A DNA stretch of 64,000 bases from Streptomyces aureocirculatus (GTDB lineage: Bacteria > Actinomycetota > Actinomycetes > Streptomycetales > Streptomycetaceae): NCBI RefSeq assembly GCF_000720475.1, contig NZ_JOAP01000027.1, forward strand, positions 36,913 through 100,912. The letters run 5' to 3'. Below the pieces are notes generated by a model. It searched no databases, had not been told where the DNA came from, and worked only from the letters and a program-made list of their open reading frames with translations. A program made the position numbers and the translations under genes. This document shows, in pieces, positions 45,160 to 53,098 of this stretch. Position 1 is the first letter of the stretch. Every line of letters begins with the position of its first letter.

Positions 45160-45188
45160 CTCAGTTATCCCTCAGTTTTCGCTCTGCG
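45160..45188. promoter_or_regulatory. CTCAGTT direct repeats at 11-bp spacing upstream of the AfsR-like gene
   Basis: CTCAGTT occurs at 45160 and 45171, with a weaker CTCTGCG at 45182. The 11-bp period is that of SARP/AfsR binding sites. The site is about 116 bp upstream of the AfsR-like start, in the gap shared with the small divergent gene at 45290. Autoregulation is an inference; no convincing -10 follows at the expected distance. Confidence 0.4.
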
Positions 45189-45289
45189 GCCCCGCTTCAC
45201 CCCCGGGCACGATGGCACCAGCCGCTCGCAGAAGCACGAAACGGCGGCTTAGTCATCCATCGACTCATCAGAGAGGAACCGCGAACCCG

Positions 45290-45448
45290 ATGAACAGCCG
45301 TCAGCGCAACCGCCGGGCAGCCCGTCTGCGCCAGTCCCCCGACTGGCCGCCGAGCCGCCGCCGGCGGGCGGCCGTCCGGACCGAGGACACCACCCCGGCG
45401 ACCCCGCCCACCGAGGCGCCGGACACCTCGTCCTCCGAGACCGCCTGA
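45290..45448 (+). CDS. Small basic hypothetical protein (52 residues)
   Basis: MNSRQRNRRAARLRQSPDWP is followed by a run of arginines and an acidic, Thr/Pro-rich tail. The ATG has AGAGGAAC upstream and the stop is followed at once by a strong hairpin, which supports real transcription. No family is recognised. The split of a strongly basic N-half and an acidic C-half suggests a nucleic-acid-associated or regulatory peptide, but that is only composition. Confidence 0.5.
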   Translation: MNSRQRNRRAARLRQSPDWPPSRRRRAAVRTEDTTPATPPTEAPDTSSSETA

Positions 45449-45460
45449 GCGCAACAGTTC

Positions 45461-45489
45461 GTGGGTGCCCGTTCTGTACGGGCACCCAC
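45461..45489 (+). terminator. Perfect 12-bp hairpin
   Basis: GTGGGTGCCCGT (45461-45472) pairs with ACGGGCACCCAC (45478-45489) around TCTGT, 12 bp after the small gene's stop. The rest of the gap to 45752 holds no gene and presumably the promoter of the next pair. Confidence 0.85.
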
Positions 45490-45752
45490 CAGCCTCGCGA
45501 ACTTCGTCACCGGCGAGCTCGCGGCCTGGCTGCCGCGCTTGTTACACGCTCGTGGTCAAAGGCGGCGATACCTGGTCGAGGAGACCACTACCGCATGCTC
45601 ACGCATCAAAGTGAGGCTGGTGGGACTCGTCTCCGCTTGACGCGGATATGAGGCCGTACGTCCCCACCACAGGACCCACCTCGTCCAGCATCCCGGTATC
45701 TCCAGCACCTCCGGACTCAGGTTTCCACAGTCCGAAGAGAGGACATTTCCTG

Positions 45753-46520
45753 ATGTATCCACCGCACAGCAGTGCGTTCGCCTCGGTGAGGCGGCACTTC
45801 GACGATCCCCGGACCAGTGACGCGGTCTTCGTGCTCGTCCCCACGGACGCCGACGAGGCTGATCCGGTCCGGCTGACCGCCGCCGAGACGCACGAGGCCT
45901 TGTACGGCCCCGGCTCCGACCCGCAGTTCGCCACCGCGGTCTGGAAGGAGGTCATCCGCACGGCGCAGAGCGACCTGACTCCAGACAGCACGGGGAAACT
46001 CCTGGCGATCTGGCTGGCCCTGCCCCGGTTGACCGGGACGGTCCACCGGGTCTGCACGCGCCTGCGGGCCGACCGGTCGGACGTGGAGGCCGAGACGGTC
46101 CTGGCTCTCCTGGAGAAGCTGGCGGATCGGAACGGCGCGAGCTGTCTCACCGACTCCTCCCTGCTGCACGCGGCGCGCGCCAGGGCGTGGCATCTCGCTC
46201 GGGAAGGGCTGCGGGAGCTTCCCTCCACCCAGATCGAACGCATCACCGAGGAGCACGCTCTCACTGCGTCCGGCGAGGAGGCGGACGCTCCGGCGGCGGA
46301 GAGCCTGGACGTACGGGTCGACCGTCCGGACGGCCCGGACGGGCTGTGCGCACCGCTGCGTTTTCGGGTGCGCCCGGAGCATCTGCGCCGACAGGGAATC
46401 TTCATCGACACCGACGACGGGTCGCATGACCGTTCGGCGGGTCACAGCCCCGAGAAGAGGCGACGGCCCGGGCGCCGCACGGACACCCGGCCGGTCCGCC
46501 CTGCGGGGAGGCGAGGGTGA
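45753..46520 (+). CDS. Hypothetical helical protein paired with an excisionase-like HTH gene
   Basis: The 255-residue product starts at ATG 45753 (AGAGGAC upstream) with MYPPHSSAFASVRRHFDDP. Its body has LLAIWLALPRLTGTVHRVCTRLR and a segment ARARAWHLAREGLRELPSTQ; the N-terminus reads like a short alpha/beta fold and the C-terminus is a disordered, arginine-rich tail. No membrane segments or catalytic motif were seen. It overlaps the start of the HTH gene (GTGA), a pair often met in actinomycete integrative elements, which is the only hint to function. Genuine product not identified. Confidence 0.65.
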   Translation: MYPPHSSAFASVRRHFDDPRTSDAVFVLVPTDADEADPVRLTAAETHEALYGPGSDPQFATAVWKEVIRTAQSDLTPDSTGKLLAIWLALPRLTGTVHRVCTRLRADRSDVEAETVLALLEKLADRNGASCLTDSSLLHAARARAWHLAREGLRELPSTQIERITEEHALTASGEEADAPAAESLDVRVDRPDGPDGLCAPLRFRVRPEHLRRQGIFIDTDDGSHDRSAGHSPEKRRRPGRRTDTRPVRPAGRRG

Positions 46521-46792
46521 AGGACCCGGCAGAGGGCCGCCTCAGTTTCACGGAGTTGTTCGACCTGCCCGTCGCAGTGGACCTGCGCACGGCGGCCCGA
46601 GCACTCGGAATCGGCTCGACGACCGCGTACCGGCTGATCCGCGAGCACGAGTTCCCCTGCCCCGTCCTCCGCATCGGACGTAGGTACAGGATTCCGACCA
46701 ACGAGCTGATGCGCGCCCTGGGGATCGAGGACCGCCCGCTGTACAGCGTGGACCCGGATGAGAACACGGACGATCCGAGCGTCGGCCTCTGA
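46517..46792 (+). CDS. Excisionase-like / MerR-type helix-turn-helix DNA-binding protein
   Basis: The 91-residue protein carries one winged HTH: DLRTAARALGIGSTTAYRLIREHEFPCPVLRIGRRYRIPTNEL in segments typical of the HTH_17/excisionase family (a helix, a TAYR recognition helix, then the VLRIGRRYRIPT wing). The GTG start overlaps the previous stop. In Streptomyces integrative elements such genes (xis) sit next to int, but no integrase follows; a terminator does. It could instead regulate its own operon. Confidence 0.8.
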   Translation: MKDPAEGRLSFTELFDLPVAVDLRTAARALGIGSTTAYRLIREHEFPCPVLRIGRRYRIPTNELMRALGIEDRPLYSVDPDENTDDPSVGL

Positions 46793-46801
46793 CGGTAACC
46801 A

Positions 46802-46839
46802 CCGTGCGGCTCCGTGGCATCGGCCACGGAGCCGCACGG
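46802..46839 (+). terminator. Perfect 17-bp hairpin after the HTH gene
   Basis: CCGTGCGGCTCCGTGGC (46802-46818) pairs exactly with 46823-46839 around an ATCG tetraloop, 10 bp after the stop. It is a strong intrinsic terminator. Confidence 0.9.
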
Positions 46840-47194
46840 CCCTGCCTCCTACGACGGGCCGTTCGCCGCCGACGTGCGCCGCACGGTTCTCCACGGCTGC
46901 TCGGCAATCGGAGGGCGAAGGGATGCCCTCCTTCTTCGCCGAGCGGTTCGGCGGCCGACAGCCCGCGCGCGTCGGCCAGTTCGTGAACCCGCCAGCGATC
47001 ACCGACCCGGGCTACGGCGAGCACGCCCGTCAACCCCGAACCTGCCGGTGAGCCGTCGACGCACGCTTCGGCGCCCGCGTCATGATCGCCGCGCCCGGCC
47101 GGGGCGCGGATCTGAACGGCCCGGCGGCTAGCCCTAGGCACCGCTCGCCACGACCGCCTTCGAGGGGATGACCCCGAAAGGTCCTCGTCGTCGT

Positions 47195-47420
47195 GGGCAC
47201 GAAGGACTGGCACCCACTCCATCTCCTCCGACCGGCAGGACTGGGGAAGCGACGCCTACACGGCGCCTCCCGCACCGAAGACCAGGTTGGACAACTTCGA
47301 CGACGCGGAGCACGGGCTGGGCGGCATCCCGGCCTTCGACGCTGCCGAGGCCACCGATGAAAACCCCGACCGCGTCACCGCCGCACGAGCCCTCGTCCGG
47401 GCGCACCTGCGCGCCCAAGT
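47195..47420 (+). pseudogene. C-terminal remnant of an alpha/beta hydrolase
   Basis: The frame through 47287 reads LDNFDDAEHGLGGIPAFDA then AEATDENPDRVTAARALVRA. This matches the C-terminal pattern of a Streptomyces alpha/beta hydrolase group (HGLGGI-x-GYDAAETTDENPERV). Just upstream a different frame reads KVLVVVGTKD. No start codon or nucleophile region is present. The region 46840-47467 otherwise holds only debris with stops in all frames. Confidence 0.4.
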
Positions 47421-47467
47421 TGTGACCGCAGGAACCGGACTGGTACCGGGTCACCGCGGTCCGCACA

Positions 47468-47773
47468 TCAGCTCCTACTGCTCCCGGTCCCGCTTCGTGA
47501 AGCCGTCGGGCGTGACGTCGTGCCTGGCGCCTTCAGTTCCAGGAAGCCGGTGATGCGCCCCGATGTCTCCACCGCGTAGTCCGGACGCACCCGGGCCTCG
47601 GGCAAGGGATACTCAGGATGAAGGCGAGGACTCAGCTTCCAGCGCGCCCCGAATGTTTCCACCAGCTTCGCCACCGGCAGGCTGATGGACGCCTCCGTGT
47701 CGCTGACCCGCAGACGCTCCCTGCACTCGGATCCAAAGTCCGCCACGAGAGCCCGTATCCATTCCTCCGGCAC
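47468..47773 (-). pseudogene. N-terminal fragment of a type ISP restriction-modification enzyme
   Basis: The 101-residue frame begins at GTG 47773 with GGAGGGGGGAC upstream. It ends soon after VRPDYAVETSGRITGFLELKAPG, the PD...ELK nuclease motif at the N-terminus of type ISP/IIG single-chain restriction enzymes. After the motif the frame is lost, but a shifted frame gives FTKRDREQ, which continues the family pattern (F-x-x-KHDREQWE). The fragment then abuts the alpha/beta-hydrolase debris. A C-terminal piece of the same kind of enzyme lies at 50242-51561 on the other strand. Confidence 0.65.
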
Positions 47774-48141
47774 CCTGTCCCCCCTCCAAGCTGTGGACGT
47801 GGACGGTGGATACCGCAGACACAGCTTGTTGGAGGCGAGAGGACCGGCTCAGTGCGCACGGGGGGCGAGCGAGGGGCACGGACAGCGCGTTCCGTGACCG
47901 CTGGGAAAGCAGGGGCCGGTGTTGGTTGGGAAGAGACCGCCGTAGCCAATGTGGACCTTGCCTGCCGCCCAAACGGGAAGGCGCGTGGGACGCCATCTTC
48001 GCGCCGAGCGGACCCGCTGCCCCATCTCGCGAAAGCATACGAATCCACCCGCTGAACGGACGGGTCAGTCCCCCGGCGGACTGCCAGAAGCCAGCACCGC
48101 TCCCAGAACCTCATTCCGTCCCGTACCCACGACGTCGAACG
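47774..48141. other. Noncoding stretch between the restriction fragment and the Doc module
   Basis: No gene with plausible codon use is seen in this 368 bp. It should carry the old promoter of the restriction-enzyme gene. No clear repeat or terminator was found. Confidence 0.5.
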
Positions 48142-48534
48142 TCAGGAAACGGGAAACCAGGCCGACAGGCGCTTGGCAATAGCCGGTACATCGATGTTGT
48201 CCTGCGCGACTTCCTCGACGAACGGGCCAGCCACGGAGACGGGTGGCGGGGCGGTACTGGCGCTGACGCCGTTGAACCGCAGGAAGACACGCATGGCAAG
48301 CCAGGCGGTGCGCTTGTTGCCGTCGATCAGCGCGTGATTGCGAGCGACGGAGTGCAGCAGTGCCGCCGCCTTCTCGTGCAGCGTGGGATACAGCTCGGCC
48401 CCGAACACGTTCGTCCGGGGCCGTTCGATCGCTGACACCAAAAGTCCCATGTCACGCACGCTGTGCTCGGTATCGTTGACCGTGCGAGCGATGGCCAGGA
48501 TCTCGTCGATATGGATGTAGCGCACTTGGGTCAC
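48142..48534 (-). CDS. Doc-family toxin (Fic fold)
   Basis: The 130-residue protein has the Doc/Fic core HALIDGNKRTAWLA (HxxxDGNKR) and the IHIDEIL start typical of Doc. Doc proteins phosphorylate elongation factor Tu in the described systems, stopping translation until neutralised. The GTG start overlaps the stop of the upstream antitoxin gene (GTGA), giving coupled synthesis. The catalytic motif is intact with Ile in place of the usual Phe in HxFxDGN, as is common in Doc. Confidence 0.93.
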   Translation of the reverse strand: MTQVRYIHIDEILAIARTVNDTEHSVRDMGLLVSAIERPRTNVFGAELYPTLHEKAAALLHSVARNHALIDGNKRTAWLAMRVFLRFNGVSASTAPPPVSVAGPFVEEVAQDNIDVPAIAKRLSAWFPVS

Positions 48535-48725
48535 TTCAGGTAGTCCAGGATCTCCGCATCGCTGTCCATCAGCTCGGCCAGGACGTCATCGACCTTCAGC
48601 TCGGCCCGGTGCTGGGCGTCACGGATGGCCTCGATGGCAAGTTCCTGCTTGCTGCGACCCTCCCGGCGAGCCCGCTCGGTGAGCTTCGCGTCAAGGTCTT
48701 CGGGGAGTCGGAGTGTCATCGCCAT
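48531..48725 (-). CDS. Ribbon-helix-helix antitoxin paired with Doc
   Basis: The 64-residue product MAMTLRLPEDLDAKLTERAR is an RHH (CopG/Arc type) N-terminus followed by an acidic tail that would wrap the toxin (VDDVLAELMDSDAEILDYLK). The classic partner of Doc is Phd, a different fold, so this is the RHH-Doc variety common in actinobacteria. The start could also be the ATG 6 bp downstream. The promoter holds GATACC/GGTATC sites, probably for autorepression. Confidence 0.88.
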   Translation of the reverse strand: MAMTLRLPEDLDAKLTERARREGRSKQELAIEAIRDAQHRAELKVDDVLAELMDSDAEILDYLK

Positions 48726-48733
48726 ACAGGAAC

Positions 48734-48769
48734 GATACCGGACTGGTATCTGGGTGGCGAAGTGATACC
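48734..48769. promoter_or_regulatory. GATACC/GGTATC operator of the RHH-Doc module
   Basis: GATACC (48734-48739) and GGTATC (48745-48750) form a perfect dyad with a 5-bp spacer, and a third GATACC half-site is at 48764. They lie 9-44 bp upstream of the antitoxin start, where RHH-toxin complexes usually bind. Confidence 0.7.
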
Positions 48770-48979
48770 AGCCACTCAAGACCTCGGACCACGGTGCCGT
48801 CCTTCGTGGCCCGGTCGGGCCGCGGCCTCGGTTCCGAGGTGCGTGCGACGAGGTAGCAGCACGCGCCGCCGCTGGCGAGGTGCAGTCGGCCCCCGAACCG
48901 GAGCCCTTGCCCCGCGCCGACGGCCCCGGTCTGCGGCCCAGGGCCGGAGAGGTCCGAGGTTGAGGCTTCCGATATTCGA

Positions 48980-49217
48980 GCGTCATCCGAGCGTCAAAAA
49001 TTCTGCATTGTGCATCGCCACGCCGCCGCGAGACCCACGCCAGCCCTTGAACTTGCAGCTCAGAGCGCTCTGCACAAGCGAACCTCAGTCGACGCATTCC
49101 GCGAGCGAACACAGGTCGAGCTGACCACCTGGAATGCAAAACAGCAGCTCAGCGCCCCGTCTCCGCAGGCTCCAGAATCGCCACGCACTCCACATGGTGG
49201 GTCATCGAAAAGATGTG
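48980..49217. repeat. Attachment-site-like copy B with GCGTCA arm repeats
   Basis: The core at 49167-49217 (CACGCACTCCACATGGTGGG then TCATCGAAAAGATGTGA) matches the methyltransferase 3' end. Beyond the core, GAAA-CCGCAGGTCAG near 49231-49250 matches the flank of copy C. GCGTCA at 48980 and 48991 is 11 bp apart, as at the other copies. No gene lies in 48726-49374. Confidence 0.65.
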
Positions 49218-49347
49218 AAACGAATACATGTGAAAGGAAACCGCAGGTCAGCGGCGCATCAGGAGCAAGCCGACCTCGCGGTCAACGTGCATTGCGTGCG
49301 CTACGGGCGATCTCTTGTCGCACGTTGCTGCCCGGGAGGTCGCCATA

Positions 49348-49364
49348 TGGCATTAGAAATGCCA
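49348..49364. promoter_or_regulatory. TGGCAT/ATGCCA dyad upstream of the VapB gene
   Basis: Perfect 6-bp inverted repeats with a 5-bp spacer end 10 bp before the antitoxin start codon. There is no Shine-Dalgarno sequence in between. It is a likely autoregulatory operator of the VapBC module. Confidence 0.6.
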
Positions 49365-49374
49365 CACTCGTATC

Positions 49375-49659
49375 ATGGCTGACGATGACAGCGACTTCTT
49401 CCCCGGCGATGGTCCCAGCAGCGGCATCTCCGTCTCCCTCACCGCCGGCACCCTGCAGGCCATTCGCGAGCGAGTAGGCAAGCGCGGCGTATCCGCGTAC
49501 CTAGAGAAAGCCGCCCAACGCCAGATCGAGCGCGACAGCCTGGACGAGCTGATCGCCGACTTCGAGAGTGTCAACGGCCCTGCCGATCCGGAGGCCGTTG
49601 CAGCCAAGCGGGCCAGGCTCACCGGCACACCCTCCTCCGGGGCCGGTGCGGCCGCGTGA
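49375..49659 (+). CDS. VapB-like antitoxin
   Basis: The 94-residue protein has a central helix-rich DNA-binding segment (SVSLTAGTLQAIRERVGKRG, VSAYLEKAAQRQIERD) of RHH type and a C-terminal segment DSLDELIADFESVNGPADPE typical of antitoxins that bind PIN toxins. Its stop overlaps the GTG of the PIN gene. The ATG has no ribosome-binding site; leaderless translation is possible. Confidence 0.85.
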   Translation: MADDDSDFFPGDGPSSGISVSLTAGTLQAIRERVGKRGVSAYLEKAAQRQIERDSLDELIADFESVNGPADPEAVAAKRARLTGTPSSGAGAAA

Positions 49660-50054
49660 GCGGTGCCCTCATCCTGGACAGCGAGGGCCTGGCCAAGGCC
49701 GTCCAGCGCGACCGCGAGGTCCAGGAGTGGCTCACCGCAGCCCGTGACACCGACCTGCCCGTCCTCACCTCCGCCGCAGTGCTCGTCGAAGTTATCCACC
49801 CGAAGATCAGCGACGCCGCGTTGAAATGGACGCTGTCCCGGCTCCGGGTCGAGCCCGTCACTCAAGCCATCGCCCAGTCGGCGGCGACGCTACTGCGCAC
49901 AACCGGAAAGCACGGCCACAAATACGCCATCGACGCCATGCTCTGCGCCACCGCCCTAGCTCAGCCCGGGCACGTCACGATCCTGACCTCAGATGTCGAC
50001 GACATCGTCATGCTCACCGCCGCCCACGCCCGGATCACGACCGAGAAGGTCTGA
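49656..50054 (+). CDS. PIN-domain VapC-like toxin (ribonuclease)
   Basis: The 132-residue PIN protein has the first acidic residue in ALILDSEGLAKA, a Glu in AAVLVEVIHPK, Asp in KYAIDAMLCATAL, and Asp in LTSDVDDIVML, the four acidic positions of PIN nucleases. It begins at GTG 49656 inside the antitoxin stop codon region. VapC toxins cleave tRNA or rRNA when free. Confidence 0.9.
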   Translation: MSGALILDSEGLAKAVQRDREVQEWLTAARDTDLPVLTSAAVLVEVIHPKISDAALKWTLSRLRVEPVTQAIAQSAATLLRTTGKHGHKYAIDAMLCATALAQPGHVTILTSDVDDIVMLTAAHARITTEKV

Positions 50055-50241
50055 CGCAGCCCGAGCCCGAGCCAACTCCTATCCGCAGTACAACGCCACT
50101 GGTATCGGGATGGAGTTGGCCACCGGGCCACGAAGCGTGCTCGCGCGACGCCGCCATGAGGCGCGTCTCTGAGCCAGGATCGACACGCACACCCAGCGCC
50201 TCGATCCATAGGCACTCTCGACGGGGAGAGTCCAGCAGGAG

Positions 50242-51561
50242 TTGGCCATCGCCATCTTGGTCCGCCGGCAAGGCGAGCGAAAAGAAAACTTGGCCCCGAT
50301 CCATTACGTTGCCGTTCATGGCACCCGACAGAGCAAAGAGGAGCAACTGCATAGTCTGCACATCAACGGTCCCGGGTGGCTCACTTCTCGACCTGTTGAG
50401 CCCGTACCTTTCACGCCCGCCTCGCGGAGCGGCTGGGATGACTTCTCTGCCCTAACCGAGCTCATGCCCTGGTGCAAGCCGGGCAGCGTCATCGACCGCT
50501 CCCGACCCGAGCTTTCGCAGGCCGACATCGACGGCCAAATCTGCGTAGTCGAGCAGCACACCCAACGATTACAGACCGGTCCAGCTCTGCTCTTCACCGC
50601 CCTCGTTCCGGACAACGACTACTTCAAGGGAAACGGCGGCCGCGTCCTACCGCTCCTGCACGCCGACCGAACCCCCAACATCACCCCAGGACTTCTACCC
50701 CACCTCGCCAACTCATACGGCCTGCAGCAAGTCCTCCCCAAGGACTTGCTCACCTACATCGCCGCTGTCACTGCCCACCCAGCCTTCACCGAGCGTTACG
50801 CGGACGACCTCAACTCCCTCGGCGTACGCATCCCCCTGACCGCCGATCGTAGACTCTGGCACGAGGCAGTCAGCCTGGGACACCACATACTGTGGGCCTC
50901 AACATTTGGAGCACGCTGCACCAACCCCGCCGACAGTCGCCCGGCCGGCACATCGAACTGGTGGCGGAGCCTATACCCCGAGATCACGTACGCCCGAGAA
51001 GTTGCGCCCGATAAGCTCCCTTCGGCCATCAGCTTTGATAGCGAAGTCCAGCGACTTGTCATCGAAGGCGGCATCTTCACCGGTGTCGCTCCACGCATGC
51101 GCAATTACTCCACGGGCGGGCGCAACGTGCTCGACAGTTGGCTCGCCTACCGCAGCGACCATGCCGCCAGCAAAGTAACCAGTGAACTCGACCATGAACG
51201 CCCCGAGCGCTGGGAACCCGACTGGAGCCGGGAACTCGTCGAAGTCCTCGCCGTGCTCCGGCATCTCACAGCCCTGGAGCCTCAGCAGGCAGAACTCCTC
51301 GACCACATTGCCACCGCCCCAATGATCGACGTCGCTGAACTCACCCGCCGCCATATCCTCCCAGTACCTGAGCGTGCCCAGCGCGCTCACACCGATCCAG
51401 GTCATGCATTTCTGCCCGGCATGGACACAGTCGATGGCCGACTACCAGGTCCTGTTGAGCCTTTGTCTCTCCCGAACGACCCCGCAGATACCACGCCGCC
51501 CTCGTCGCACTCACCTACACATCCCGTCCCGCGCGCTCAGCGGCGTCGCGGCCCAGCCTGA
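50242..51561 (+). pseudogene. C-terminal (target-recognition) part of a type ISP restriction-modification enzyme
   Basis: The open frame of up to 439 residues begins AIAILVRRQGERKENLAPIHY and runs through PFTPASRSGWDDFSAL, LPKDLLTYIAAVTAHPAFTERY, VRIPLTADRRLWHEAVSLGHH, NVLDSWLAYR and ELVEVLAVLRHLTALEPQQAELLD. This is the C-terminal half of type ISP enzymes. The nuclease, helicase and methyltransferase parts are missing. An in-frame TAG at 50209-50211 lies just upstream and only a TTG is available as start. It is probably a fragment; a free specificity subunit is less likely. Confidence 0.75.
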
Positions 51562-51770
51562 CTGATGGTACTCAGCCGAGGAGGATGGTTTGTGGGAACG
51601 CTGGCTCACCTAGCTATTCGCCCCTGACCGTGCCGTCCGGTGCTTCGTTGGTAGACGAGCGACCCAGCACATCTCATCCGAACGAGGGTCCCCGACGGCT
51701 GCCTCGGATTCCCTCGGAAGCGACGGGCATTGTCTCAGGGCAGCACGCCCGGGAACCACAGGAGAACCAC

Positions 51771-52820
51771 ATGCAACAGGCCCTCAACGGGCGGCAGCAG
51801 GCCGTGCTCGACTGGGTGGGCCAGGGATGTCCCGACGGAGTCTGGCCGGACAGCACGTACAAAGTCAGCGTGCAGGCCCTGCAAAACCGAGGGCTCGTCA
51901 AAATCACCAAACGCCGCGGGCATTGGAGCGCCCACCTCACCGACAAAGGGCGACAGCATCTCACCGAACGCGGCACATGCCCCGTGGAGCAGAACGCTGA
52001 ACCACCTGAGCAATCCAGCCGAAAACCGGCACCCTCACGGCCCAAGGCAGTACCGAAGGCCCATACGAGCTACGCGGACCAACTCCTCGATGAACTGGTC
52101 GCGAACGATGGCTGCCTCATCAAGCCCATCGAATCCGGCCCGCACGCCGTGAACTGGGCATCACAGGTCAGCGCCGCCCGCAAGTCCGGCAAGATCCCCC
52201 ACACACAGGAGCTCTATGGATACCGCACCCACCGCGGCTACGAAATCAAGCTCGTCGACATCCCCGCCTGGCGCCTCGCCGAACTCACCCCGGTCCCCGT
52301 TCCGGCCAGACTCACCAAACCCCACCCCATCGTGGCCGCCCTCCAAAAGCTGCCACAGCCCATGGGTCTGACCAAACCCGTCCAAGGCCGAGCCCTGCGC
52401 ATCATCCAGGCCCTCATCACCGCCACCGAAGCACAAGGCCACAAGGCAGCACGCAAACGCCGTGCAGACCAGCAAGCCCGAGAGGCGGAACAACAGCGCT
52501 GGGAAGCCGCCATGCACGAAGCCCGCGCCGCATACACCCACGCCTATCGCGTCAAACACCTCGGAGAACAGGCAGACGCCTGGCACCGGGCCAAGCGCCT
52601 GACCGAGTACGTCACAGCAGTACGCGACCACGCCACATCACTGCCGCCCGGACAAGAAAGGACTGAGATCAAGGCGTGGCTAGCGTTCGCAGACGCCCAC
52701 CTCCAGCGCCTCACCGACTCCGCCTCAGCACCGAAGCTGCCCAGCCCACCGAAGCCCAGCGGCGACGATCTCAAGCCCTTCCTCGGCCACTGGAGCCCCT
52801 ACGGCCCCCGCTCGTACTGA
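51771..52820 (+). CDS. Winged-helix protein of unknown function
   Basis: The 349-residue product starts at ATG 51771 after AGGAGAACC. Residues 1-65 form a winged-helix-like unit (LNGRQQAVLDWVGQGCPDGV, VQALQNRGLVKITKRRGHWS, AHLTDKGRQHL). A second alpha/beta unit at about 95-170 (YADQLLDELVANDGCLIKPI, GKIPHTQELYGYRTHRGYEI) follows. The C-terminal half is a long basic coiled-coil region (KAARKRRADQQAREAEQQRW). Similar proteins are common in Streptomyces mobile DNA, but no function is known to me. It is the last gene before the attachment-like end. Confidence 0.7.
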   Translation: MQQALNGRQQAVLDWVGQGCPDGVWPDSTYKVSVQALQNRGLVKITKRRGHWSAHLTDKGRQHLTERGTCPVEQNAEPPEQSSRKPAPSRPKAVPKAHTSYADQLLDELVANDGCLIKPIESGPHAVNWASQVSAARKSGKIPHTQELYGYRTHRGYEIKLVDIPAWRLAELTPVPVPARLTKPHPIVAALQKLPQPMGLTKPVQGRALRIIQALITATEAQGHKAARKRRADQQAREAEQQRWEAAMHEARAAYTHAYRVKHLGEQADAWHRAKRLTEYVTAVRDHATSLPPGQERTEIKAWLAFADAHLQRLTDSASAPKLPSPPKPSGDDLKPFLGHWSPYGPRSY

Positions 52821-52942
52821 GCCCCAAATCGGGCCACAACCCATGGATTTTCACCAAGAGGCGGGAAAGACGTAACCCCGACGACCTATACCCGACGCAC
52901 CGTCACCTGCAAGAACAACAGCCTGACGCTCCATCAGGACGT

Positions 52943-53098
52943 GCGTCAAACGGGCGTCACGTGCGTCGAATATGCGTCAAGACATCGCCTGTAACGCCCA
53001 CAGTGCACATAACGCACACCCTCCGAACCTGCGGGTCAGGCACCCTTTGCGGCAGGTTCAAGGATGGCAACGCACTCCACATGATGCGTCATCGGAAA
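52943..53098. repeat. Attachment-site-like copy A at the intact methyltransferase 3' end
   Basis: The core GGTTCAAGGATGGCAACGCA starts at 53055 and covers the codons for the methyltransferase C-terminus (THHVECVAILEPA on the minus strand). To its left GCGTCA-type words stand at 52943, 52954, 52963 and 52974, mostly 11 bp apart. This is the standard layout of an attachment site with arm-type integrase or excisionase sites. Confidence 0.7.

Larger units (their letters stand above)
31054..53098. mobile_element. Composite genomic island accreted at the 3' end of the RNA methyltransferase gene
   Basis: The island lies between a remnant copy of the methyltransferase gene's 3' end (31054-31092) and the real one (53055-53098). 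Further diverged copies at 32020-32062 and 49167-49217 divide it into about 1, 17 and 4 kb segments. Each segment carries different accessory genes: gene debris; the pPIWI_RE region with kinase, regulator and Doc module; and VapBC with a restriction-enzyme piece and a winged-helix protein. An excisionase-like HTH gene (46517-46792) is present but no integrase, replication or transfer gene is recognisable. The pieces therefore look immobilised or dependent on helpers. Confidence 0.75.

Noticed and set aside
50242..51561. Intact novel defence protein
   Set aside because: The sequence follows the C-terminal half of type ISP enzymes, begins mid-domain at a TTG and has an in-frame stop just upstream, so a fragment is more likely.
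31054..53098. A self-transmissible ICE or prophage
   Set aside because: No integrase, replication initiator, FtsK-like transfer protein or phage structural gene was found between the attachment copies.
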